Part shown: in pieces, positions 1 through 6,313 of the stretch | Layout: each line of letters opens with the position of its first letter | How positions within the stretch are numbered: the first letter of the stretch is position 1 | Source of the DNA: Corallococcus sp. | Lineage (GTDB): Bacteria > Bacillota > Clostridia > Christensenellales > CAG-314 | DNA: 9,134 nucleotides | Direction of reading: 5' to 3' | NCBI GenBank assembly: GCA_023663205.1 | Contig: JAMPHX010000051.1 | Location: 1-9,134, forward strand | Position numbers and translations under genes: made by a program | The notes under the pieces: model-generated | Seen by the model: the letters and a program-made list of their open reading frames with translations, nothing else | Database searches by the model: none | Told to the model about the DNA's origin: nothing

Positions 1-52
1 TTAGCGAAAACGCCGCACAAACAAGGCAATTTCGATAGTCTATGACAGAAAT

Positions 53-81
53 AGTATACTAAAATAGTTAAATTTTGGTAA
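53..81 (-). promoter_or_regulatory. Possible leftward promoter for a gene beyond the left edge
   Basis: On the minus strand a TTACCA box (76-81, 4 of 6 matches to the -35 consensus) is separated by exactly 17 nt from a TATACT box (53-58, 5 of 6 matches to the -10 consensus), in AT-rich DNA. It sits just past the degV terminator, so it could start a separate transcript running left out of the window. No coding sequence is convincing in bases 1-52, so the target is unseen. In such AT-rich DNA a chance match is quite possible. Confidence 0.3.
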
Positions 82-84
82 ATA

Positions 85-129
85 TACAAAAAATAAGACG
101 CTTTCAAAGGGGAAAGAAAGCGTCTTTTT
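85..129 (-). terminator. Rho-independent terminator after degV (bidirectional form)
   Basis: A perfect 11-bp stem (95-105 paired with 116-126, arm AAGACGCTTTC) with a 10-nt loop lies about 50 nt after the degV stop codon. Read leftward the stem is followed by ATTTTTTG. Read rightward it is followed by a short T run (to 129), so the hairpin could work both ways. No rightward gene ends here inside the window, so its evident job is to end the degV transcript. Confidence 0.85.
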
Positions 130-178
130 GTATTGACACCGAAAGTGCAAATTTCGGCGAACAAACTTGTTATGCCGG

Positions 179-1042
179 TTATTCCTTGTCACGGTTATTG
201 GAAGTGAAGAACAAAGCCACAGTTCCCGGTCCCGAATGACTGCCTATAACCGCTCCGAGAGGCATTATTTGAGGGGTCAATCCAAACTCGTTTTGCACTG
301 CTTCCGCAACAAACTTTGCATCCTCATCACAATCTGCGGCAGAAATATATACTATATCGCTTTCGCCATTGTACTTCTTGCGCATATAATCCACAAGACG
401 CAACAATGATTTTTTACGGGAAATCTCCTTGTTCAAAGCAATCAATTTGCCTTCATAATCCGTATACAACACAGGCTTGATATTCATTATTCCGCCTATA
501 AACGCAGCCACCTTGGAAACCCTTCCCCCGCGAGCCAAATATTTGATATTTTCAACACAGAAATAATGGTTAATGCGGTGTTTCATTTTTTCGGCATATT
601 CGTACACCTCTTGAGCGCTTTTGCCTTCGTTTGCAAAGTTATCCGCCAAAGTGACAAGCAGTCCTTGGCCGCTGCTTTCACACATACTGTCTACGACGTA
701 TGCTTTGTTGGGATACAATTTATTAAGTTTTTCCGCTGCCGTTTTGAAATTGAGAATACTGCCGCTGCAAGCACTTGCAAAACCAATGTGAACGACATCT
801 TTGCCGCTCTCCAAAATGTTGCGTAAATGTTCTTCCGCACAGTATTCGTTTACAAGGCTGGTTTTGGTCGATGCGCCTTTGCGCATTGCGTCGTAAAAAA
901 ATTTTGAGTCGAATTCTTCGGTACCGTCGTACTCTTTTCCGTCCAAAAAGTAATGCATATTAGCAACTGCTATACTGCGTTGTTCCAAAAACTCCCAAGG
1001 CATATCGCATGTGTTTTCCGTAGAAATCACAATACTTTTCAC
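179..1042 (-). CDS. DegV family fatty-acid-binding protein
   Basis: This is a 287-residue DegV-family protein, the usual length. DegV proteins bind a long-chain fatty acid in the cytoplasm; some (FakB) present it to the kinase FakA, which is not encoded here. Visible family marks are the N-terminal STENTCD loop (residues 8-14), TKTS (59-62), SACSGS (90-95), VDSM (117-120), RGGRVS (171-176) with the downstream NIKPVL, and the C-terminal GSHSGPG (267-273) that closes on the lipid head group. The start is GTG at 1042: AAGGAG (1051-1056) stands 8 nt before it. A TTG two codons upstream (1048) is only 2 nt from that ribosome binding site and is rejected. A promoter lies at 1077-1105 and a strong terminator follows. 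It appears to be a single-gene transcript. The bound lipid and partner are unknown. Confidence 0.93.
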   Translation of the reverse strand: MKSIVISTENTCDMPWEFLEQRSIAVANMHYFLDGKEYDGTEEFDSKFFYDAMRKGASTKTSLVNEYCAEEHLRNILESGKDVVHIGFASACSGSILNFKTAAEKLNKLYPNKAYVVDSMCESSGQGLLVTLADNFANEGKSAQEVYEYAEKMKHRINHYFCVENIKYLARGGRVSKVAAFIGGIMNIKPVLYTDYEGKLIALNKEISRKKSLLRLVDYMRKKYNGESDIVYISAADCDEDAKFVAEAVQNEFGLTPQIMPLGAVIGSHSGPGTVALFFTSNNRDKE

Positions 1043-1076
1043 TGTCAATTCTCCTTGATAAAATTATGTTATGTCG

Positions 1077-1105
1077 ATTTTACAGTTTTGAGATAGAATT
1101 TGCAA
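1077..1105 (-). promoter_or_regulatory. Promoter of degV
   Basis: On the minus strand TTGCAA (1100-1105) and TAAAAT (1077-1082) are spaced by exactly 17 nt. The predicted transcript start near 1070 would leave a leader of about 28 nt that contains the AAGGAG site, which fits the GTG start at 1042. The -35 box matches 4 of 6 consensus positions and the -10 box 5 of 6. It lies downstream of the terminator of the flavoprotein operon, as expected for an independent unit. Confidence 0.5.
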
Positions 1106-1149
1106 TTAAATAACAGATGTTTGAAGTATACTGTTTAAAAATGAAAAGT

Positions 1150-1187
1150 AGAAAATAAAAATCGACTCTACCGGAAGTAGAATCGAT
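1150..1187 (-). terminator. Terminator of the flavoprotein operon
   Basis: An 11-bp stem (1161-1171 with 1177-1187) closes a UUCCG loop about 40 nt after the stop codon of the 1228-2817 gene, and is followed leftward by TTTTATTTTC. One base pair is a G-U wobble in leftward RNA but a C-A mismatch in rightward RNA, so the structure is built for the minus strand. It separates the flavoprotein operon from degV. Confidence 0.8.
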
Positions 1188-1227
1188 TTACACTTACAAT
1201 AAATTGCTTTGTATGTGTTATTTCATT

Positions 1228-2817
1228 TCAACGTGACAAGCGTTTAGAAACGGCAAAAGCGACTTTTAGTCCGTCAACTGCCGCCGAAACAATACCGCCG
1301 GCATAGCCCGCGCCCTCGCCGCACGGGTATAAACCCTTTACGCCGACGCTTTGAAAGTCATCGCCGCGCAATATGCGAATAGACGAAGATGTGCGGGATT
1401 CCACTGCGGTGAGGACACCGCTTTTGTCAAAGCCGTCAATACGCTTTCCGAATTGTCGCAGACCTTCGGCAATAGTTTCCGCCACAAAAGGCGGAAGCAA
1501 TCGGCGCAAATTGATGCTCTTGACTCCACGCGAATAACTTGGAATGACACTCCATTCACCCTGAGTTTGTCTGTCACTCAAAAAGTCAACGACATTTTGA
1601 CAAGGAGCAACGTATTTGCCGCCATCATGGCAAACAGTATAGCAATCGCTTTCCAATTTGCGTTGAAAATCCATGCCGCAAAATATATCGTCACCCGACA
1701 AATCGCTGCGCGCCACATTTACGACAATTGCACTGTTGCTGTTATCCGCCATTCTGTCGTAGTTGCTCATACCGTTCACCACAACGCCGCCGTGCTCGCT
1801 TGCAGCCGCAACCACCATACCTCCCGGACACATACAAAACGTGTAGCAAGACCGTCCGTTGGGCAAATTTACCGCCATTTTGTAATTTGCCGAAGCAAAA
1901 TCTCTATGAGTATCGGCGATAACTCCGTATTGCGCGCGCGAAATAAAACGTCTGTCGTGCTCCACCCTGACGCCAACCGCAAACGGTTTGAATGCCATCG
2001 CCACTCCGTCGGCATAAAGACTTCTTACCGTGTCGCGTGCGCTGTGTCCTACGGCAAGAACCACGGCATCGAAGGAGTCCTCGTATGCATCTTTGCCGCA
2101 ATTAAATATTGCAGACTGCAATACGCCGCTTTTACTGCGTATTCCAACAAGTTTTGTACCGAATACAATCTTGCCTCCGAGATTCCGTATTTCGTCACGT
2201 ATATTGGCAATAACACCGATTAGTTTGTCTGTGCCTATATGCGGTGTGCCGTCATACATAATTTCGCTTGGCGCGCCCATTTTCGTCAGCGTATCGAATA
2301 CCGTATATGTATATTGAGATGATATACCGCTTGTAAGTTTACCGTCCGAAAATGCTCCTGCGCCTCCCAAACCGAACTGCACGTTGCACTCGGTATCGAG
2401 CGCGCCGCCGTTAGCAAAACTATTTACCGTGTCAACGCGTTCGAACACATCGTAACCTCGTTCGTAAAGAGTTACGTTTATCCCGCTTTTGAGAATATAC
2501 AACGCAGCAAATAATCCTGCCGGACCGCCGCCTATAACCGCGACTTTGCCCCTTGCGGTCGTCATTGGCATTTCCAATACGTTAACGGGAGGTATGTACG
2601 GAATTACATTGCGCAATTTGATTTTGTCGTCCGTACGTATTATATACGAAGAAACTATTTTGATATTATTTTTGTCGCGCGCATCAATGCTGCGTTTGTG
2701 CAATACTACGCTGTGTATTTCCGACGGTTTGACGCCTATATGTCTTGCAATACGATGCTTGTCATACAAATCGGCGTCTATCGGTAATTTGATTGCAGAT
2801 GTAAGATAAGTTTTCAT
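1228..2817 (-). CDS. FAD-dependent oxidoreductase, COG2509-type
   Basis: This 529-residue protein belongs to an uncharacterised family of cytoplasmic FAD-dependent dehydrogenases (COG2509). Residues 1-90 form a small N-terminal domain typical of the family. The dinucleotide-binding fold begins at about 91, with GGGPAG at 96-101 and the acidic end of the second strand (YER) at 118-120. A glycine-rich GLGGAGAFSDGKL segment (149-161) is a family hallmark, and the C-terminal CGEGAGYAGG (499-508) completes the FAD site. The substrate is unknown. Its ATG overlaps the stop of the upstream flavoprotein gene as ATGA, and an AAGGGG site stands 5 nt before it, so the two are probably translationally coupled. 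It is the last gene of the operon. Family assignment is firm; function is open. Confidence 0.9.
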   Translation of the reverse strand: MKTYLTSAIKLPIDADLYDKHRIARHIGVKPSEIHSVVLHKRSIDARDKNNIKIVSSYIIRTDDKIKLRNVIPYIPPVNVLEMPMTTARGKVAVIGGGPAGLFAALYILKSGINVTLYERGYDVFERVDTVNSFANGGALDTECNVQFGLGGAGAFSDGKLTSGISSQYTYTVFDTLTKMGAPSEIMYDGTPHIGTDKLIGVIANIRDEIRNLGGKIVFGTKLVGIRSKSGVLQSAIFNCGKDAYEDSFDAVVLAVGHSARDTVRSLYADGVAMAFKPFAVGVRVEHDRRFISRAQYGVIADTHRDFASANYKMAVNLPNGRSCYTFCMCPGGMVVAAASEHGGVVVNGMSNYDRMADNSNSAIVVNVARSDLSGDDIFCGMDFQRKLESDCYTVCHDGGKYVAPCQNVVDFLSDRQTQGEWSVIPSYSRGVKSINLRRLLPPFVAETIAEGLRQFGKRIDGFDKSGVLTAVESRTSSSIRILRGDDFQSVGVKGLYPCGEGAGYAGGIVSAAVDGLKVAFAVSKRLSR

Positions 2818-4001
2818 ACAAGCCCCTTGCGCTGTTCCTCCGTAAGCAGATACAGCGCCGATGCAATTGCAAAGTACAAGTTATAACCGCCGCAAATACC
2901 GTCGGCATTAAGTATTTCCCCTATGACGCGTACGCCTTCTTCCGTTGCAAGACGACCATCCAAATGTTTTTCGTCCACTCCGCCTACACTGACTTGACTT
3001 TTGGAAAAGTCCAACTGCCTGTCCACTTCAAAACGTATATTTTTAGCGGTGTAAGCCAATGAACGGGTACTCTTTGAAACTGCGTCGCCATGCGCGTATT
3101 CCGCCGACGATATTACCGCTTCGGCTATCTTATTGTGAAGTATACCGTAAAACAGTTGCTCGCGTCCCACACCGTCGCAAATGCGCTTTGTCAATATGCT
3201 TTCCAAATCCGATTGAGTAAACTCGGGAGCAAGGTCGACGGAAATTTCGTAACGGCTTTCCTTGCCGCCGACTGCACGGCGTGCAATCACAGATGACAAA
3301 TCGAAAATACATATACCCGACAGTCCGTAATCCTTGAACTGCAATTCGCCTGCGCTTTCGGCAAGCACAATGCCGTCCGCCAGCAATGCCGTCTTTGCCT
3401 TCGTGCGCAAGCCGTTCAATCCCTTTATCGGTTTCACCGTTTTCAGCGGCGTCAAACCTGCCCGAACAGGCGTAAATTTGTTTTTCGGGACAAACCCGTA
3501 CGGGTCGGGTAAAACAGATTGACTGCCGCTGCCGCAAGCAAGTATTACTTCATCGCCCATAAGATGCGAGCCGTCGTCGCACAGCACGCAATACCTGCCG
3601 TTTTTGCGCGACATATTAACCGCGGTTTTTCCGCACAAAATCTTTGCGCCCAAATGCTCGCAAGCATATCTCAAACAGTCCACAACGCTGTTTGCATTGT
3701 CTGTAACGGGATAAACTCGTCCGCTTTGGTCGGCATAAGTATATATACCTATACTTTCCAAAAACCTTAGGCAATACTGGGGAGTAACGGCAGAAATTAT
3801 CCGCCGAACAAGCGCGCTGTCGTTGTAACACTCGTGCGTAACATTGAGATTGCATATATTGCATCTGCCGTTACCCGTCACGGATATTTTTTTGCCGACG
3901 CGCGAATTTTTTTCAATTACGGTGACGCTGTCGTTACACCTTAAAAATGCTATTGCACAAACAAGTCCGCTCATTCCGCCGCCGATAATAACTTTGTTCA
4001 A
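2814..4001 (-). CDS. HI0933/YhiN (BaiN/RdsA-type) flavoprotein
   Basis: This 395-residue protein has the usual length and marks of the HI0933/YhiN family of FAD-dependent oxidoreductases, which includes BaiN of bile-acid-converting clostridia. GGGMSG (7-12) and IEK (29-31) form the N-terminal FAD site. GKKISVTGNGRCN (36-48) is the family signature. The C-terminal GE (361-362) and GGYN (371-374) contact the isoalloxazine side. Most members have no known substrate, and nothing here points to bile acids in particular. The start is a TTG at 4001; AAGGAG lies 8 nt before it, and the glycine motif begins six residues in, so a later start would damage the fold. A good promoter lies just upstream, and the gene is coupled to the next flavoprotein by a 4-nt overlap. 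The call is firm for family only. Confidence 0.92.
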   Translation of the reverse strand: MNKVIIGGGMSGLVCAIAFLRCNDSVTVIEKNSRVGKKISVTGNGRCNICNLNVTHECYNDSALVRRIISAVTPQYCLRFLESIGIYTYADQSGRVYPVTDNANSVVDCLRYACEHLGAKILCGKTAVNMSRKNGRYCVLCDDGSHLMGDEVILACGSGSQSVLPDPYGFVPKNKFTPVRAGLTPLKTVKPIKGLNGLRTKAKTALLADGIVLAESAGELQFKDYGLSGICIFDLSSVIARRAVGGKESRYEISVDLAPEFTQSDLESILTKRICDGVGREQLFYGILHNKIAEAVISSAEYAHGDAVSKSTRSLAYTAKNIRFEVDRQLDFSKSQVSVGGVDEKHLDGRLATEEGVRVIGEILNADGICGGYNLYFAIASALYLLTEEQRKGLV

Positions 4002-4028
4002 GAGAACCTCTCCTTATTCTTTTGTTAA

Positions 4029-4057
4029 ATTGTACATCTATTGCGCGTTTAAGTCAA
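4029..4057 (-). promoter_or_regulatory. Promoter of the flavoprotein operon, overlapping the aspartokinase stop
   Basis: On the minus strand TTGACT (4052-4057) and TACAAT (4029-4034) are each 5 of 6 matches to consensus and are spaced by exactly 17 nt, the best promoter match in the window. The -35 box lies across the last codons and stop of the aspartokinase gene (stop at 4054-4056). Transcription from about 4022 would leave a leader of roughly 20 nt holding the AAGGAG site. No terminator separates the aspartokinase gene, so read-through from it is also possible. Confidence 0.65.
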
Positions 4058-5085
4058 TCGATAAGACAATCGTATACTCGCCGCAAAATGCTTGACTCGG
4101 AAAGGACGGTGACGCTGCGCATATCGGCGCGTATGCCGTATATTTGCATTTGTGACGTTGACAAGGCGCGGGAGACCGCCATAAGCGGCTTTAAATTTTC
4201 CGTATTGTGCAATACAGTTGTGACAAATTTGCCGTCGTAGACCTTTTCCGATATTCCCAAAATTTGTTTTTCTCCGCCGGCGTAAGTAATAAGCGTGCCG
4301 TAATCGTAAGGACACAGTATATTGCGCACGTTTATCGGTATACCCTTTTTCATTGCGGGTTTTACCGCGTCGGGACACAGTACGTTTGCCCCGCGCCGTG
4401 CAAGAAAATACACATCGGCATAACTCATACATCTGACCGTAGATACACCGCTTATTTTGCGCGGGTCGGCAATGCAAAATCCGTTGACGTCAGTCCAATT
4501 TTCGTACAAATCGGCATTCAGCGCGTTGGCGACTATCGCTCCCGTAGTGTCGCTTCCTCCCCGCGTGAAAGTATATCTGTTTCCCGCCGAATCGCCGCCG
4601 TAAAACCCGCCCATAACAAAACGTCCGACGCGGTTGTATGCGTGCCGTAAGTTTCGGACTGTATTGGCAAAAGATAACTTTCCGCCCTCAAAACTCATGG
4701 TTTCCGCCGCCTCCACATAGGCGTAGCCCAAATATTCCGCCATAATTTTGGCAGACAGTTCTTCGCCTTTACTCGCAGTATATGCCGCGTCGTGACGTGC
4801 AGTAATATCTTGCAGAGTTTGCGCGAGCAGTTTGTCTACGGTCGTGCCGATGTGGCACGCGGCGGCAAGTTTGCGGTATTTATGCTCTATCGCGAAAAAT
4901 TGCGACACATTCGGCAAAGACGACTGCAATGCCAACAGTCGGTCTGTTACTTTGATGTCTCCGCTGTAATTGCTGCCCACCGCAGAAACAATTACTGCGC
5001 CATAGTCGCCTTGTTCCACTATCTGTTTGACTTTGCTTACATTGTGCGGCGTCATACACGTTCCGCCGAATTTTGCTACTATCAC
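4054..5085 (-). CDS. lysC: Aspartate kinase, short form with one ACT-like segment
   Basis: Aspartokinase phosphorylates L-aspartate, the first step towards diaminopimelate, lysine, threonine and methionine. The kinase fold is clear: KFGGTC (5-10, usually KFGGTS), DIKVTDRLL (43-51), SKGEELSA (105-112), TRGGSDTTGAIVA (174-186), ENWTDVNGF (195-203), ADPR (206-209) and GIPINVRN (248-255). The C-terminal part is only about 75 residues, starting near ILGISEK (275-281), against two ACT domains in typical enzymes of 400-450 residues. The allosteric module is therefore reduced, and feedback control by lysine or threonine may differ. GTG 5085 is the only possible start: an in-frame TAG lies two codons upstream (5089-5091), and the next start-type codon falls after the KFGGT motif. 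There is no ribosome binding site; TATAAT lies 6 nt before the start. The symbol is by function. Confidence 0.9.
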   Translation of the reverse strand: MIVAKFGGTCMTPHNVSKVKQIVEQGDYGAVIVSAVGSNYSGDIKVTDRLLALQSSLPNVSQFFAIEHKYRKLAAACHIGTTVDKLLAQTLQDITARHDAAYTASKGEELSAKIMAEYLGYAYVEAAETMSFEGGKLSFANTVRNLRHAYNRVGRFVMGGFYGGDSAGNRYTFTRGGSDTTGAIVANALNADLYENWTDVNGFCIADPRKISGVSTVRCMSYADVYFLARRGANVLCPDAVKPAMKKGIPINVRNILCPYDYGTLITYAGGEKQILGISEKVYDGKFVTTVLHNTENLKPLMAVSRALSTSQMQIYGIRADMRSVTVLSESSILRRVYDCLID

Positions 5086-5090
5086 ACGCT

Positions 5091-5121
5091 ATTATATGAC
5101 AAAAACCGACGGCGATTGCAA
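5091..5121 (-). promoter_or_regulatory. Promoter of the aspartokinase gene, likely giving a leaderless mRNA
   Basis: A perfect TATAAT (5091-5096) on the minus strand is followed by AGCGT and then the GTG start at 5085. A start point 6 nt past the -10 box would be the first base of the GTG. TTGCAA (5116-5121, 4 of 6 matches) lies upstream with a rather long 19-nt spacer. The site comes directly after the terminator of the cdaA unit, as expected for a new promoter. The -10 box is strong; the -35 assignment is uncertain. Confidence 0.55.
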
Positions 5122-5141
5122 ACATATGCGCCTATAAGCGC

Positions 5142-5170
5142 AAAATAAATGCCGAACTATAAGTTCGGCA
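5142..5170 (-). terminator. Terminator of the cdaA unit
   Basis: A 9-bp perfect stem (5150-5158 with 5162-5170, arm TGCCGAACT) with a 3-nt loop is followed leftward by TTTATTTTG. It lies about 22 nt after the stop codon of the small membrane protein gene and upstream of the aspartokinase promoter, so it ends the cdaA transcript. Confidence 0.8.
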
Positions 5171-5191
5171 CTGCTATATGTTATTATTCAA

Positions 5192-5329
5192 TCAAACTAA
5201 ATTTCCGGCGTAAGCCAAACTGACTACCGTAATTGCGGCGGCAAGCGCGGCAAACAATATACTTGACCAATTTTTTCTTAAATACTCGGTGAAAAAGTAC
5301 TTTATTTTTTGCCCGAATGTTCTTTTCAT
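5192..5329 (-). CDS. 45-residue single-pass membrane protein coupled to cdaA
   Basis: This small gene encodes 45 residues: a basic N-terminus (K2, R3, K8, K10, R18, K19), then one hydrophobic segment at about 22-40 (SSILFAALAAAITVVSLAY), and a tail of five residues. The charge pattern predicts the N-terminus inside the cell. It is very likely real: its ATG overlaps the cdaA stop as ATGA, a strong GGGGAGG site (5339-5345) lies 9 nt upstream inside the end of cdaA, and a terminator follows its stop. I do not recognise the family. In many Firmicutes the gene after cdaA is cdaR, whose product also begins with one membrane segment but carries large extracellular YbbR domains, absent here. It may be a reduced CdaR or an unrelated CdaA partner; both are inference. 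Confidence 0.75.
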   Translation of the reverse strand: MKRTFGQKIKYFFTEYLRKNWSSILFAALAAAITVVSLAYAGNLV

Positions 5330-6162
5330 TCAATGCTACCTCCCCAAATAGTTTCTTCCTCATCGCGACCAGTCATACGGAAGGCGTTTTCCAAAATGCG
5401 GTTTAGCATATCGGCGTCCAAATAACGCTTAATCTTTCCGTCGTGCATTGCGGAAATTATACCCGTTTCTTCGCTCACAACAATTGCCGTGAGAGAAGGC
5501 ACAACTTCCGAAATACCGATTGCAGCGCGGTGACGCGTTCCGAACTCTCTTGGCAACGCGATGTTCTGCGTAAGCGGAAGATAACATCCGGCAGCCACTA
5601 CCGTATTTGCAGATATTACCACTGCTCCGTCGTGAAGCGGAGTTCTCGGAAAAAACAGCGTCTCCAACAATTCGCTTGTGACCCCTGCGGAAATCTTTGT
5701 ACCGCTTTCCAAAATACTGTCCGAAAGATTGTCGGCAATAAGTATCAATGCGCCCGTGTTGCTTTTGCTCATATGCTGGCACGCGCGCACTATTTCGCGG
5801 GCTGCCTTGGCAAGGTCGTCTCTGCCGAGTATCAATGCATTGTCGTCCTTTGCGTGTTTCTTCCACGAACGGCGGAAAAGGTCTCTGCGGAAATCCTCCG
5901 AGAACATAACAACATTTATCAGCGTAATGGCACAGAAAATAAAGTATACACAGAAGCGATAATTGGGAACATTTAAAAACGCACAGCCGAAAAGAGCGAC
6001 TACCGTAAGCATTTCAAAGTAGACGAGCCAAGACAAATTACGTTTCTTGGCATAACGAAACACTACGTAATAAAGGTAGTAAACAAATAAAAATTCCAAT
6101 GCAACGCCGATATAATACAATGGGTCGGCGCTTTCAAAAAACTTCCTAATGTACTCCGCCAT
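5326..6162 (-). CDS. cdaA: Diadenylate cyclase CdaA
   Basis: CdaA condenses two ATP into the second messenger c-di-AMP at the inner face of the membrane. The 278 residues match the usual length of about 270-280. Three membrane segments are visible at roughly 15-37, 45-63 and 68-87, then a DAC domain from about 105. The two catalytic motifs are intact: DGA in PLHDGAVV (175-182) and GTRHRAA (208-214). SEETG (230-234) is also conserved. The start is ATG at 6162 with GGAG 7 nt upstream. The usual partners cdaR and glmM do not follow; instead a 45-residue membrane protein gene overlaps its stop by 4 nt and a terminator comes next. Upstream, ddh is transcribed divergently. The AT-rich region between them holds the promoter. 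Function is firm. Confidence 0.95.
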   Translation of the reverse strand: MAEYIRKFFESADPLYYIGVALEFLFVYYLYYVVFRYAKKRNLSWLVYFEMLTVVALFGCAFLNVPNYRFCVYFIFCAITLINVVMFSEDFRRDLFRRSWKKHAKDDNALILGRDDLAKAAREIVRACQHMSKSNTGALILIADNLSDSILESGTKISAGVTSELLETLFFPRTPLHDGAVVISANTVVAAGCYLPLTQNIALPREFGTRHRAAIGISEVVPSLTAIVVSEETGIISAMHDGKIKRYLDADMLNRILENAFRMTGRDEEETIWGGSIE

Positions 6163-6313
6163 ATTTATTCTCCGTTTATTATAATACTATATATTTTAAA
6201 AAAAATAAAGCAAAATAAAATGTTTTGACGATAAAAAATTTATTTTTTTGCAATTTAAAGCAAATTTTGGAATAAATATACAAATATCTAAAAGTAAAAT
6301 CGGGAGAATCGGT
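6163..6313. promoter_or_regulatory. Divergent promoter region between cdaA and ddh
   Basis: This 151-bp, very AT-rich stretch must drive both genes. For ddh the best pair is TTTAAA (6254-6259) and TATACA (6277-6282), 17 nt apart, giving a leader of about 25 nt that contains GGGAG (6302-6306). For cdaA a weaker pair on the minus strand is TTGCTT (6208-6213) and TATAGT (6186-6191), 16 nt apart. A perfect TATAAT (6178-6183, minus) lies too close to the cdaA ribosome site to give a transcript that keeps it intact. An inverted repeat TTTGC-N8-GCAAA (6247-6264) covers the proposed ddh -35 box. Exact promoter choice is uncertain. Confidence 0.45.

Noticed and set aside
1..52. Possible short leftward coding end at the left edge (TAA at 1-3)
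   Set aside because: The frame is only 12 codons between stops, with no ribosome binding site or context.
139..157. Small inverted repeat CCGAAA-N7-TTTCGG just after the degV stop
   Set aside because: Only 6 bp and without a T run; the strong hairpin at 95-126 accounts for termination.
133..170. TTGACA on the plus strand at 133-138 as a rightward promoter
   Set aside because: No -10-like box lies 16-19 nt downstream and no rightward gene follows.
1043..1048. TTG at 1048 as the start of degV
   Set aside because: It is only 2 nt from the AAGGAG site, whereas GTG at 1042 has an ideal 8-nt spacing and begins right at the conserved first strand of the family.
1351..2223. A 290-codon rightward open frame opposite the COG2509-type flavoprotein gene
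   Set aside because: It is antisense to a gene with clear family motifs, has no ribosome binding site, and its translation is low-complexity in Arg, His and Ile with no recognisable motif; it is a shadow frame.
5086..5191. Lysine riboswitch upstream of the aspartokinase gene
   Set aside because: Only 106 bp separate the two genes, and they hold a terminator for the upstream unit and a promoter abutting the start codon, with no room for an L-box fold.
6248..6313. TTG at 6248 as the start of ddh
   Set aside because: The extra 22 residues would come from AT-rich promoter DNA and precede the Rossmann strand; ATG 6314 has GGGAG 7 nt upstream and begins exactly at MKIAILGYG.
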